This document shows, in pieces, positions 35,301-45,932 of a stretch of DNA of 64,000 nt (position 1 is the stretch's first letter; every line of letters begins with the position of its first letter). The notes beneath the pieces are model-generated. The model saw only the letters and a list, made by a program, of their open reading frames with translations. It was not told where the DNA came from and made no database searches. Source of the DNA: Glossina fuscipes (Eukaryota; Arthropoda; Insecta; Diptera; Glossinidae); NCBI RefSeq assembly GCF_014805625.2, contig NW_023998433.1, forward strand, positions 2,960,174-3,024,173, written 5' to 3'. The position numbers were made by a program, and so were the translations under genes.

Positions 35301-35500
35301 ATGAACACATGCTACATGTAATAGAGATTAACGTTTCGCAGTGGGAATGACATACGATGTACAAAATAATGTTTGTATTAAATTAGAATATAATTGAACT
35401 ATGTTTTTCATTACATTAAAAATTATTTGATTTCTTTTCGATACGGAAGATATTCTGTTTTTAGTTTTTATTATAATAGCATTAATTTGTCATAAATGTT
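32306..35500. other. A+T-rich non-coding DNA
   Basis: No gene supported. An (AC)n tract lies at 32658-32676 and a purine patch near 32782. The longest minus-strand frame (139 codons at 33003-33422) is rich in Ile, Phe, Cys and basic residues, has no motif and overlaps alternative frames of similar length, so it is taken as chance. Confidence 0.5.
32658..32676. repeat. (AC)n microsatellite
   Basis: About nine AC units. Confidence 0.9.
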
Positions 35501-35620
35501 ATGGCAACAAATCATACAACAAAACGGTGCATATTTGACCCAAATCGGACAATCCGAAGCATGTTAAATAAAGTCCTGAAGTTCATATAAAAATAATGGA
35601 TTTCTTTTTCCTCAAACTAA
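35501..35620 (+). mobile_element. Orphan 3' end of the same mariner family
   Basis: These 120 bases match 19436-19554 of the intact element with about six differences, including one inserted T. They cover the last 21 transposase codons (ending CLLTQIG-type sequence and TGTTAA), the AATAAA, and the 3' terminal inverted repeat ending CTCAAACTAA, followed by TA. The match stops abruptly at 35501; no 5' terminal repeat and no other transposase sequence lie to the left. It is a recent but truncated copy. Confidence 0.9.
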
Positions 35621-37533
35621 TATTTATAAACCAATAGTCGATAAATTCAAATTGTATACCATAGTAAATATCTTTCCGGAATGTAAAGTTACTGAACATA
35701 CTTGCTTATACCTAGAGAAGAAGTGCGACTTTCTTTCAATGCATTTTTGCTACACAGTTGTAGCGTCAAACTTTGTGGAAATGTACGAAACTGCAAGATC
35801 GAGTTAGAAAATAATTCTTATAATGTTATGTGTATGCATATCTTATGTTAAATACACCTCGCATAATTTAATCGCATTTTAACACTAACATTTATGTTTT
35901 TTGTAGCAAGTAACTTTCATTTAACTACAATATTTGTGAATGAATGGTCCCCCACTTGTACTGTTTAAGTACTGAATTGATTTATTTACATATGGTAAAA
36001 TAGCTTTTCGAATTATTGTTAAGGGGTACAGAGCGAATCGTTTTCGAAATCCAAAAAAGTTTGATTATTAGAACAAAAGAACAAAGCTCCTGGTAACCGA
36101 TAAAGTAAAAATGATAAAAGAAATTGCGGCTGACATAATATCAAACTAGTCCGTATACAAGTTATTTTTGGTAAGTTATAGTTAGCAGCCGCTGCGTAAT
36201 TAAATGCGATTCTAATTAAACGTACGAACCAACTAATGATCCGTGAAAATCTTAAATAAATAAACTGTAATAATAAATATATAAATTGATATAATGGAAA
36301 TAACGGCTCGTATAATATTTAAATAATTATAATATACTTTAAGCGACTTTAAGCCTCTTCTTTCTTAGTTTAATATAATACGTATACTCTATGAACTCGG
36401 AGAGCCTTCCCTTCCGATTTAAAATATTTGAAAAATATCTTCAGTATTTACATCCAATATCTCTTTTTATTATTGGCAATAAAATCTTTTTAACGAATGC
36501 TAGGGTTAACGTTTCGTAAGTATTAAAGGAGACTGATGAATCTATGTTTGGAATTAAAAAGTGGATTAATAAAGATAGGTTTTAAGAATTATAACGTAAT
36601 TGAGAATAACAATTAAGTCCCCTTATTTCATTGACAACAAATAAACACCAGGAACACCTGGATCAGATCGTTTAGCTGATCGCGATAAAGATTAAATTAC
36701 TCAAAAAAAGTTAGGTTTTTGATTTTTATAAGATATTAGAAGAAAATACAACTTTGGAACAAGTTGTTTAATTAAGAACTGCGACATATTTATTTAGAAA
36801 GCACTATATGTCTTCTGCGCGGTTTATATTCTCTTCTTCATTTCGATTTATTTTCTATTATTTGTATTCTTCTTACATTAAAGCTGAGCACAAGGCACAC
36901 GTTAGTCAAGTACAAAAATATAGGGAGTAGGATTAAAAAAAAGGATAAAATTAAAAAGAGAGAAAGGCTTTTAGAAAAATGATAATTGCAAGCAAGCTAA
37001 GAAAGAATACTGGCTCGATCTCTCTGAAGTCTGTGAAAGCATGCTTTTACGTAAACTTTTTACCTTCTTTCAGTCATAAGAGGTAATGTTATACGAAATT
37101 TAAAAAATGCAATACACTCTTCAACCTAAAAGTATGCTTATATTTGTATTATTCACTTATTAGACGCTAAATATTATTTTCGTTTACACTCACATTTATT
37201 TCAACACATGTATGTTGAATTTATATTTGTTTGCATATTTTTATTTTAATTTTTGTACACAACTACACACACGTTATTTATATTATTTTCTTACTGCTCT
37301 TTATACACTGTGTGCATAAATTTGCATAAAACTTTTGCGTATTACTGAAAAGTATGCTAATATCTGGATTATCTTCTGCTGATGTTCCATTTAGTTTTGT
37401 TGTGAGAAAATGTAGATTTTATTTAAGCAAATTTTTCAATTAATTCATTGTTTAAATATGTTTTTCTTTTGTTTTAAAAAACATATGAGAGGATTTGCAC
37501 GAATTAAAAGCTTGTTCTTTTTCTGCGTCTGCT

Positions 37534-37570
<37 letters not shown>

Positions 37571-38559
37571 GAAACTTTACAGAAAACGTAGCTAGAAATA
37601 TGTACAAATTTCCTTATTTATTACGGATATACAAAGAATAGTTTCACTTTTTCCCAAAATTCTCATAAATTAATTGCGTTGAAAAGTTAAAATCGCTTTG
37701 GTTTTTGTTTTTGCGGTTAGGGATTAAGATGCGAAATAAAAAAAATTGAAATTATGTTTTTTATGAGGTTCATTACCCCTGTTTTTACAAATTTCAGAAC
37801 GTAATAAAGAGAACAAAGCACAAAAATATATGGTGAAAATATAGGATGATCCCGGCTACTACTGTAGTGCAAAAATTATTGATGGTACATCTAGAAAATA
37901 TACGAAACTAATGACACGAATGCACCTCGCCCCACTTCCATCAGTTCGGCCTACGTTCATTACTACTTGTATTTGAATTCGTGGGAGAGAAATTCGCTTT
38001 GAATATATATTATAAACGCACTCATATAAAATCCATTTATTTTTCCTGCGATTTTTTAGTAGATTATTTTTTATTTATTTATTAATTTTTTTTTCTCTAA
38101 TGAATTCTTTCATAATAAGTCTTCGTTGTTTAGTAAGTGCAGTTATTATTAAAAATTATTTAAGAGTGAGCAAACAGTGTGTCACTTGACATCAAGTGTG
38201 AGATAGACATGAAGAGAAGTTTTCCTCAGCTTGAAAATAAGAAAATGATTAGGGAGGACCTGGGATTCTCGACAAGTGACCCCAATGTCAAAATGCTAAA
38301 TAAATCAAGCCCTAATTGCGAATGAAATTCAAAGTCGATGTGTTATTTTGTAGTCAAGTCATACGTATTAGCCGAAAAAAATTAGTTGTTTTTTTTTTTA
38401 TTGACTTGAGAATAAAGTGTACAAAGATAAGCCGCAAGCAATGGGCATCAAACATATGGATGTCGACTCAAAATTGTTTTATATTTTTCGCCACGTCAAC
38501 GTTTTTTTTTTAAAAAGTGAATATATTTAAGTAAAGTCAGTGCGTTTATTGGTTAGATT
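35621..38559. other. A+T-rich non-coding DNA
   Basis: No gene recognised; one TA microsatellite at 37539-37568. Confidence 0.5.
37539..37568. repeat. (TA)15 microsatellite
   Basis: Uninterrupted alternating TA. Confidence 0.95.
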
Positions 38560-39115
38560 AGCTATTTATCTTGGTCTTGTCCAATAAAGCGAAAATGTTA
38601 TCAGTTATCCGGTTAAAGATGTTTTTGTTAGAAAATTAAAATTCCACCTGGCTTTGGAAAGTAAAAAGAAGGTTCAAATAGAAAGGGAAACAAGTGGTAA
38701 TCGCAGGGCGCTATTTGGTGGTACACGGTATATGTAATAGAACTAACCAACTAAAAACTCTTTATTTTGATCGACGCAATTAAGAATGCATGTTGTTTGG
38801 CATTCTCGTCATCGAAGACGACGCCTTCCGTAGTGGTCAATTCCAAATGCTTTACGTGAATTATATGCTTTGGTCATATTAGTTGTTGGTAGTGGAGAAT
38901 TGAATGAATTGTCAGGCCTCGGTGTAGCTGCTCATCATGAACAATTGTTTTTTCATCCAGCCAAATACCAAGCAATAGTTCACTCGCGGCTTTGTCAACT
39001 TGTTTGCAGCTGTATCTATTTTGAACAGCGATTTCTTTCAAACATCATTGTCTTATGTAATCCACTGCCATTCTTTTTCGATTTTTTTAAGAACTGTTTC
39101 GGCACAAATGTGATT
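38560..39115 (-). pseudogene. Mariner transposase fossil (catalytic domain)
   Basis: Reading down the minus strand: EWQWIT, stop, DNDV, stop, KKSLFKI corresponds to the DEKWITYDNxxRKRS block. After a frameshift LLLGIWLDEKTIVHDEQLHR corresponds to LLCxWWDWKGIIHYELLP, and HSILHYQQLI to SDLYCQQL. LELTTTEGVVFDDENAKQH corresponds to the block with the second Asp (VVFHQDNARPH), where D has become E. YHQIAPCDYHLF corresponds to YSPDLAPCDYHLF. Exactly 34 codons separate the E and the final D, in one frame with a single stop, so the DD34D spacing survives. A FIGQDQDK-like piece fits the region before the C-terminus. The plus-strand frame at 38870-39121 is its antisense shadow. Confidence 0.8.
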
Positions 39116-39599
39116 GTGGTTTAATCGTTATGACTACGAGTTAAAATATGTTTCCCCTTGGCACGACTGTTTGTAAACAAACCGTGGCCACGCGTATGTT
39201 AAAAGCACTAAGGAATTTTACAAAGACATGATTTAAGTAAAGAAGAAGTTATTTGAAATGTTATTTGTTTTGTTCTCATATTTTCAAAATATTAACATTA
39301 CTTAAAGATATTCTTTTCGTGTGGGGAAATGAAATCTATTAGTACCAGCAAGTTCTCTCAAATCATCGGAATATACTGTAAGCAGTTTTGTAAAAGCTAA
39401 TCCATGTAGAGTCCTTGTAAAATCATGAATAACGAAAATAAGGTGAATAATGAATTTACTCGAACCAATAGGCGAAGTTAGTGTTTGATTAGATTCTACG
39501 GCAAACACCATTCCGATTGATCGAAAGTTTGGTCAAAATGTTCAAGACACATGTTGATTGTAACTGTGACAATGAGTTTTATCACTCGGGAATGCTTCC
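39116..39599. other. Non-coding DNA
   Basis: The N-terminal part of the neighbouring mariner fossil would lie here on the minus strand, but I could not recognise it. No other feature seen. Confidence 0.4.
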
Positions 39600-39785
39600 T
39601 ATTCCTGTAATACGACGATTGTTAGAAAGAAGGGAGGAAAGAGAAACAAATGCGGAAGTGGATTGTCGTCTGAGCACTATAGCTATGCCCAAAGAAAACT
39701 CAACTGCACTTCAGATTTGAACCAGCGAACACTGACTTGGTAGGCGCGGTTCTCACCTACTAAACTATTTAGGCGGATAAGATAA
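39600..39785 (-). mobile_element. tRNA-derived SINE remnant
   Basis: On the minus strand TAGTTTAGTAGG (39767-39756) fits the RNA polymerase III A box and GGTTCAAATCT (39723-39713) the B box. They start 44 bases apart, exactly as in a tRNA. Between them a D-stem (GTTT/GAAC) and a sequence like an anticodon arm (GCGCCTACCAAGTCAG) are visible. The pairing of the lower T stem is lost and acceptor stems do not pair, so this is not a functional tRNA. The roughly 110 bases after the B box are assigned to a SINE body only by inference; the 3' limit is not defined. Confidence 0.55.
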
Positions 39786-41126
39786 ATTTTCGTTGCATTA
39801 CATTTAGTCAGTTATTAGTTAGTTACGTGCATTTTACTCTTTAAAAACAGAACGATTTAAGTGTTTTAAATTTGTTGGCAAGTTGTTGTTGTTGTTGTGC
39901 TCTAATTTTAATAAATTACATATATATTTTTTAAATTTCTGTTGCATTTTGCCGTGGTGCAAGAGAACGTACTATACGCGCAGGCTGACATTAATACATT
40001 TTAAAGCAAAGTCTATTTTTGGATGCGTTAATTGGAACATTTTTTGCGAAAGTTTTCACACGTAAATGAAAGCTATTTACACACTTTCTTTTCAATTCTA
40101 AGACTAATTTGCTTCAAAATGAATAAATATTCATTTAGCAAATAAAGTGCGTTGTTGTACGTGTGACACTAAGATTTCTTTATGTTTTTGTTTTCTTCTT
40201 CTGGATGTTAAGAGTAGAATAAAGTTTTAGATAATTTTTTTTTTTTTTTTTTTTTCATTTTACTTTTTAAAAAACTTTCTACTAACAATTTTTTATTTAT
40301 TTATTTCTTTTAATATTTCCTGTGAGCTTACGCAAATACAACACCTACAACTACTTAACTTAGGGATGTACTTAACAATGGAGGACGCAGTTACCTGCAT
40401 TTAACAAGTAAAGTTCAGTAGTTTTCTCTTTTTTTTTCCCTTGTTATTTGAATTGTCAGCAACATAAGTAACTACAGCAGGACAAAGTTTATACTGAGAA
40501 GTGTGGAGGAAGAGATAAGTTAACAAAAAGACGAAGATCAGGAAGACGAAGAAGGAGAAGCAAAAAGAAATGGTAAGATATACAAGACATAGGAAAGCAC
40601 GGTATATGATGCCTTTGTGGTTTTGGTGCTGGCAGTATACTATGAAAAGCATCAATTCTTTGTAAATGGCAGACGCCCACAAATGGAAATACCGCACATG
40701 GCAAAATTTAAGTACAACATGAGAAATAGAAAATAGAATAAAATAGCTGAAGTTTCTTTTGTTAAACTTTCGTGCTTTCTGTTGCTGTTCATGTTTCATT
40801 TGTTTGCATTGTGCTGTTAACCAAGGCCGGCAGGCTCTTTAGTATTTTGTCTCCAACGGAATTTACGCCATTTGTAATCAATGTAATATGGCTGCGGTTT
40901 CCGTTGGTCCTGCTTCATTTTGTTCTCATTGTTTAGTGTTTTGTATTTGCGTTTCGTTGTTGTGTGTGCGTCACCTTCTTTTTTTTTTTTTTGCTTTTAT
41001 TTGTTATTGTTTAGTAAACCCCATAATAAAAAAAAGGTTTTATATAAATAAATAGTTATTCAATTCGCGTTTTACAACTTTTAGAGTTTAGTTTACTTAG
41101 TTTGCTTCTTCTTGTTCTTCTACTTT

Positions 41127-41154
41127 TGTATGTATGTATGTATGTATGTATGTA
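41127..41154. repeat. (TGTA)7 microsatellite
   Basis: Seven exact tetranucleotide units. Confidence 0.95.
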
Positions 41155-41316
41155 TTTATGTACGCCTTTATATATTTAGTTATGCGTGTGTGAGTTATCC
41201 TTTTGTTAATATCACCTTAAATATACATACAATGCACATTCATTTATTGGTTTTGTTATAAACTGATATTAACAAAGTTCTATTTCTTCGTTTTGGTCGT
41301 GCCATTTTCTATCAGC

Positions 41317-41332
41317 GAGAGAGAGAGAGAGA
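41317..41332. repeat. (GA)8 microsatellite
   Basis: Eight exact GA units. Confidence 0.9.
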
Positions 41333-42544
41333 GTGGAAGAGAACATAAAGGGTGATTGTATGCGTGTAAGTCAATGTGTTTTACCATCTCAATTATTTTC
41401 TTGCTAGACTTTCTAAAGTTGTTTTTCATTTCTTTCATTTCATGCGAAAATCTTGGTAAGAAAGCGTAGAAATTGTTTTTCAAAATGCTTTAACCTCGCT
41501 CTGGTGTTTCTAACGATAAATTAATGTGTTGGCTCCGGAGTTCAAGGCAGAAAGTTGGTTATTGTGTTCTTTCTTTCGCTTGCTTTGTTCGTTTGATTAG
41601 CTTCATTTAGTGTAAATAATTGTTGTGAAATATTCTTTAACAACAAATAAACGAAGGCTGTAAAATAAATAAAACCAAGATTGTCTTCCTAGCGGTCTTC
41701 TCTCTTTTCTCCTTTTTCTCCTCTATTAGAATTAGTGTGCGTGCATACATATATTTTCTAAAATTAATTAACTATTGATTTTGTTTAATTTAATTTTTTA
41801 AAAGAATTGCTTTCAATTCGAGTATTTGGTATAAATATTATATGAAAATTTTTACGTCTTATTAGTATAGTGAAAAGTCTAAGAATAGCGGCTTTTTTTT
41901 CTGGTTAATTGTTTTTTGATATAAATCAAAATTCATTTACTATTGTTGATTATTTGAATGGCAACTTTTGATGCCGTAGTTTTCTCAACAAAATGATGGC
42001 TGTCACTGCGCGTACATGTTTGGTGATGGTAGTAAATGTTGTACGTCTGCCATCTCTTGCGAGCTCTATCCTAAACTAGTTTTGTAATTTATTGGTCTTT
42101 ATATCCAAAAAAGAAGAACGAAAAAAATATTAAGTGCACAAATAAATGAGTTATACTTTATTTACAGTGAAGTTTGTAAGTGCGTATATATTTCCACTTT
42201 ATTGAAAAGCATACAAACAGTTAATTTAATATACTAGTTATAGTACAAACACTTACTTCTTCATTATATGCTTCGACTTTCTACTTTACACAGTCAATAG
42301 AATATTATTTAAAATTTGATTAAAAATTTATTAAATGAATATAATCTATTACTGCGGAGAAAGAAAAACATTATTGATCGATTGCAAAGTCGCTTCTTTC
42401 AGTGAAAAATGCGGAATAGTTGAAAATAAAAACACCTAAAGGGATATTGTATTTTATAAAAAATTAAACGCCCTGCAACATGTTATTATATTTAAAAATG
42501 CAAATTCACAGATAAAATAAGAGTAAGACGATTGTGTTTTATTA

Positions 42545-42955
42545 TTTTTTTGTCATTATGGCTTATTTAGGAAGAACTATTTTCGAAAGCTTTACATGTA
42601 AAAATGGGCGCAATGATCCTGGATTGCTGTCAGAAACCTATGGAGTGGTGGTTCAGTTTTTAAAGAGCCAAAGTGAGTAAAAATCATTAAAAAGCTAATG
42701 CTATGAGCTTTTTGAAATGCAAATATGGATGTTGTTATCTGTGCAAATGTTTACGCAAAAACAAAAAAAAAAAAAAAATCAAATAATAATAATGTTTCAT
42801 CAAGATGATGCATCGTGTAATAAAAGTTTTCTTACGATGCTCATGAAGGAATTACGATTATGAATAGCGAAATCATTCATAATTTTCACCTAAGCGAAGA
42901 AACTATAGAAGATGGACCTAATTACTTTAATAGTTTTAAAAAGATCTTTTAGGAA
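42545..42955 (+). pseudogene. Possible Tc1-like transposase fossil
   Basis: In shifting frames there are short pieces in the order expected of a Tc1-type catalytic domain: GLFRKNYFRKLYM (compare GLFGRxxRKKPLL), WSGGSVF (compare GGGSVMVWG), MFHQDDASCNKSF (compare FQQDxAxxHTSK, second Asp) and EDGPNYFNSFKKIF (compare SPDLNPIENLWxxLK). Each match is weak and a 17-base poly-A run interrupts the middle. Taken together the order is suggestive, but mariner or chance remain possible. Confidence 0.3.
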
Positions 42956-45150
42956 GTGGTGTAAATAAAATGAAAAATAACAATATGTATTAAGAGCGTA
43001 AATAAAATACACTGAAACGAAAGTATTTTTTATCCCATTAACTCTTGTGTTTTCAATACAACACCAAGAAATTTACAAATAACTTTTCCTTCTAATTTCG
43101 TATTGTTTGCTATAGGTAATATTCTTACCAAATAAGTGAGTGTCTTGGGAAAGAATTGTAGTCGGTGTCTATATTTCTTACATTTCTGTGCCAATATAAC
43201 ATGAAAGTGTTAAGGAGTCAAAACAACATCCCGAAGGCACATGACAAGTTTAGAAAATTGCCATTTTTACTTCTTTGTTTTTGGTGTAGTTATGTCTTTT
43301 GCATGTGATTCTATTAGGAGGATCAATTATGACACTATTAACGAAAGAACCTGCATTATGTGGTCCTTTTTTGCTTTTGGCTTACTTTTTTTACTTTCCT
43401 TTTCATTTTCCCGTGTCACTTCTAATTTCCATTTCGTTTTATTTACTTTTAAAATAAAGAAAAAATTTTCGTTTGACACGTGATTTCATTTTCTCACAAA
43501 ATTTAAAGTCGTCAGCGAAGCTTCAATGAACGACATTTGTGATTTGTAATTTAGGAAATTCTTGTACATATTTTTTCTTTTTTTTTAAAATGTATTTTAC
43601 TTGCCCCCTTAACTGCGTGCACTTCCAGTATGTTCGTTTAACTGGTTTGTATGCTTAAATAGGCTTTTCTTTCCCTGCGAGCTTACCGTAAAGTATAGTG
43701 TAACCACAACGACAGAATATAAGTCTTTCATCGCCACCGCAAACAAACTCTCAACGTCTGATGGATACTTTTACACAATAAAATCTCTTATATTTCCATG
43801 CACATCGACGTACGTACATAACATGTATACATGTGTATACGTAGAAATATATATGAAATGGAAATAATTCTCTTAACCTTAATACGAATGCCGAGTTTCA
43901 GTTCATAATTTACTTGGGTTTATTCCTTTAATTTTTTTTAGTGCTTCTGGTCTAAGTGGCGTTCAAGAAAAATGAAATGTCGTAGTTACGNNNNNNNNNN
44001 TTTTTTTTATCTAAAAGGTTTCCTATTTGCTAATTCTGTAATGCAAACATTTGTTATATCCTGTAGTGCTTCAGTTTTGTTTTATTTTTTCCGTTTTTCT
44101 GAATAGAAAGCACGGCGTGTTTTTATTAAAACTTTTCCGATTTGATGTTCGGCAGTGACAATATTTCCAAAGGGATCGTATTTTATATTAAGTTAATAGC
44201 GATAGACTGGTGACGAGCAAATTGCGGTCAATGTTTTTCACTTACAGTCACTTTTATCCGTTGATTTAGGCTAGACTTACTACTCAATAGTCCAAGATAA
44301 TGGCTCTTGTTCGTTGCTGCTTTAAAAATGAACTTTTGCTGAAGCTATTTGTTGTTGTAACTCCGAGGTAATGAAGCCAATATTCAATATATAACTCGTT
44401 TTTGGAATGGTTTCTACGAAAGAACATCATGTGACTTTCTGCAATCGTACCTATTTGTGTCCCTGCATTTGTATGAAGGAATATCCGACGAAAATGTACA
44501 TATAAGCTGGTTGTCCGTATAGATATAAGTATATATGACGTACAATCTCACTCAGTTAAATGCTTTGAACTCTCCAACTGCTTTTGCCAAAACTCTCTAA
44601 TTCTATAGTTGTATTTGTAGGTGAATGCTTATATACACATACACACGTGCGTGTGTACATTGTGGGTTGGCATAGGATATAAAGCTTAGTAAATATTTTC
44701 ATTAGCATTCATTTTCGGGGTATTAAATAAGTTTTAAAGTGTTGGACGATAACACTGCATTTATTCTTATGAAGGGATTTGTACAATAAAGTAATCCAAG
44801 CGTTCGTATTATACTTTTGAGAGATTTGTGTTTTTAATTTTCAAAAATAATTATTTCAGAGATTGTTTTGGAATAATAGATGTACAAAAAGCGTAAAAAA
44901 AAGAAAACAAAATTTGATAATCAATTTTTTTTTTTTTTTTAACATAGTCATGCTAAACATCTTTTCAGCGTAGAATTAATTAATAAAGTTTATGACCCAT
45001 TAAATTTGTTTGAAAAACTTTTAAACTAATGGTCTAACCTTTAGAAAACATGATATTTTCTCCAAGAGCTTTGCTGTTTTCTTACTTTTTTTTTAGTTAC
45101 GAAGAAGTTTGCTGGTAATGAAAAGATAACAATGAAATTTGGCTGACTCT
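42956..45150. other. A+T-rich non-coding DNA including the gap
   Basis: No gene supported. Contains a 14-base palindrome (43821-43834) in TA-rich sequence and a short CA/TG-rich stretch near 44635. Confidence 0.5.
43991..44000. other. Assembly gap (10 N)
   Basis: Ten unknown bases, a conventional scaffold gap of unknown true size, immediately before a poly-T run that may have broken the assembly. Confidence 0.98.
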
Positions 45151-45354
45151 TTACGGTCGGATTCTTGACGCATTTATAAATATTATAATAAGCAAGAAGA
45201 TTACACTATGAAGACTATTAAAAGATGTGACCTCCTCCGCTACTTCACGAAGTGCATATTTCGCTAAGGTTGGTCTTTCGTGTCTGTCAATGTAGTTATC
45301 GCCGTCGTCATAGTTTATGGCAATGTGCTTAAAAATCCTTTTTCGTCTTTTCAT
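45151..45354 (-). other. Candidate small ORF (67 aa) with C-terminal hydrophobic segment
   Basis: ATG at 45354 opens MKRRKRIFKHIAINYDDGDN, then RHERPTLAKYALREVAEEV, and ends with SLHSVIFLLIIIFIN followed by TAA. The arrangement is a basic start, a charged middle and a single hydrophobic helix near the C-terminus, as in tail-anchored membrane proteins. The middle part is GC-richer than its surroundings. No homologue is recognised and the length is within chance expectation. Confidence 0.18.
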
Positions 45355-45486
45355 ACTTTAGAAATGTTTAGCGCTCCCTTCTATTTACGTCAGCGTGTAT
45401 GTAAATCATTTAAAGTCGCTACTGGTTAGTGTTGTGTAATTTACATTTAATTAGGGATTGTATCTCAACGAAAAATTGCATGATAA

Positions 45487-45729
45487 CCGAGCACATTATC
45501 TGTCGGGAAAATCACAAGGATAACAAATAGTTTTATGGCACAACGCAGTTACTCTGTTGTCTCAGTTGCATTGACACAGACACAGGCTCAGGGACATGCA
45601 CAAGCTCTTTAAAGAGCACATACCGCGATACGTATTGCAGAAGTAAATGGCGATGGTAATGGCAATGGTGCAAGCGTAACCAGTCATTCCACTAGCAGTA
45701 GTCGTAGTAGTAATATTTTATCAAAATGA
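45487..45729 (+). other. Coding-like island interrupted by one TAA
   Basis: One frame runs from CCG at 45487 to TGA at 45727 with a single TAA at 45610. It reads MAQRSYSVVSVALTQTQAQG and HAQAL before the stop, and RAHTAIRIAEVNGDGNGNGA, then SVTSHSTSSSRSSNILSK after it. The composition (Ser, Thr, Gly, Ala, Gln) and raised G+C resemble fly regulatory-protein exons rather than background. It could be a decayed exon, two exons with an unseen splice, or a stop-readthrough gene. No family is recognised. Confidence 0.28.
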
Positions 45730-45854
45730 CGGCATCTCTAGACGAGTTGCTTTTGTCAAGTGTTTTGACAGTAGTTAGAACGGCCCATACGGCCCTTTTG
45801 CACAAACTGCTCCACAAAAATTCGTGCTTAGGAATAACATGCTATTCATGATAT
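45726..45854 (+). other. Small ORF overlapping the island's stop (42 aa)
   Basis: ATG at 45726 overlaps the preceding TGA as ATGA and has the favoured fly start context (TCAAAATG). The product reads MTASLDELLLSSVLTVVRTA, then HTALLHKLLHKNSCLG, and ends at TGA. It is helical in character with a mildly amphipathic leucine-rich pattern. It might be an upstream ORF or a chance frame; no homologue is recognised. Confidence 0.2.
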
Positions 45855-45880
45855 TCATCTTGAACGATGATACTAATGCT

Positions 45881-45932
45881 GATGATGATCATGATGATGA
45901 TGATGATGGCGATGACGATTACGATGACGATG
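45881..45932. repeat. Imperfect (GAT)n microsatellite
   Basis: GAT repeat with GGC, GAC and TAC interruptions. In one frame it encodes an Asp run, which looks coding, but the repeat alone explains that. Confidence 0.9.

Larger units (their letters stand above)
39786..42539. other. A+T-rich non-coding DNA with simple repeats
   Basis: No gene supported. Contains poly-T (21 T at 40235-40255), (TGTA)7 and (GA)8 tracts. The 132-codon minus-strand frame at 40401-40799 is dominated by Phe, Leu and Ser from T-rich sequence and is not taken as coding. Confidence 0.5.

Noticed and set aside
38870..39124. 84-codon plus-strand frame of ordinary composition
   Set aside because: Antisense to the mariner fossil on the minus strand, which has the motif evidence.
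40401..40799. 132-codon minus-strand frame with hydrophobic stretches
   Set aside because: Phe/Leu/Ser runs come from A-rich top-strand sequence; a parallel frame over the same bases looks equally good, so there is no coding signal.
43821..43834. 14-base perfect palindrome ACATGTATACATGT
   Set aside because: Built of TA, CA and TG steps in repetitive sequence; palindromes of this kind are common in such DNA.
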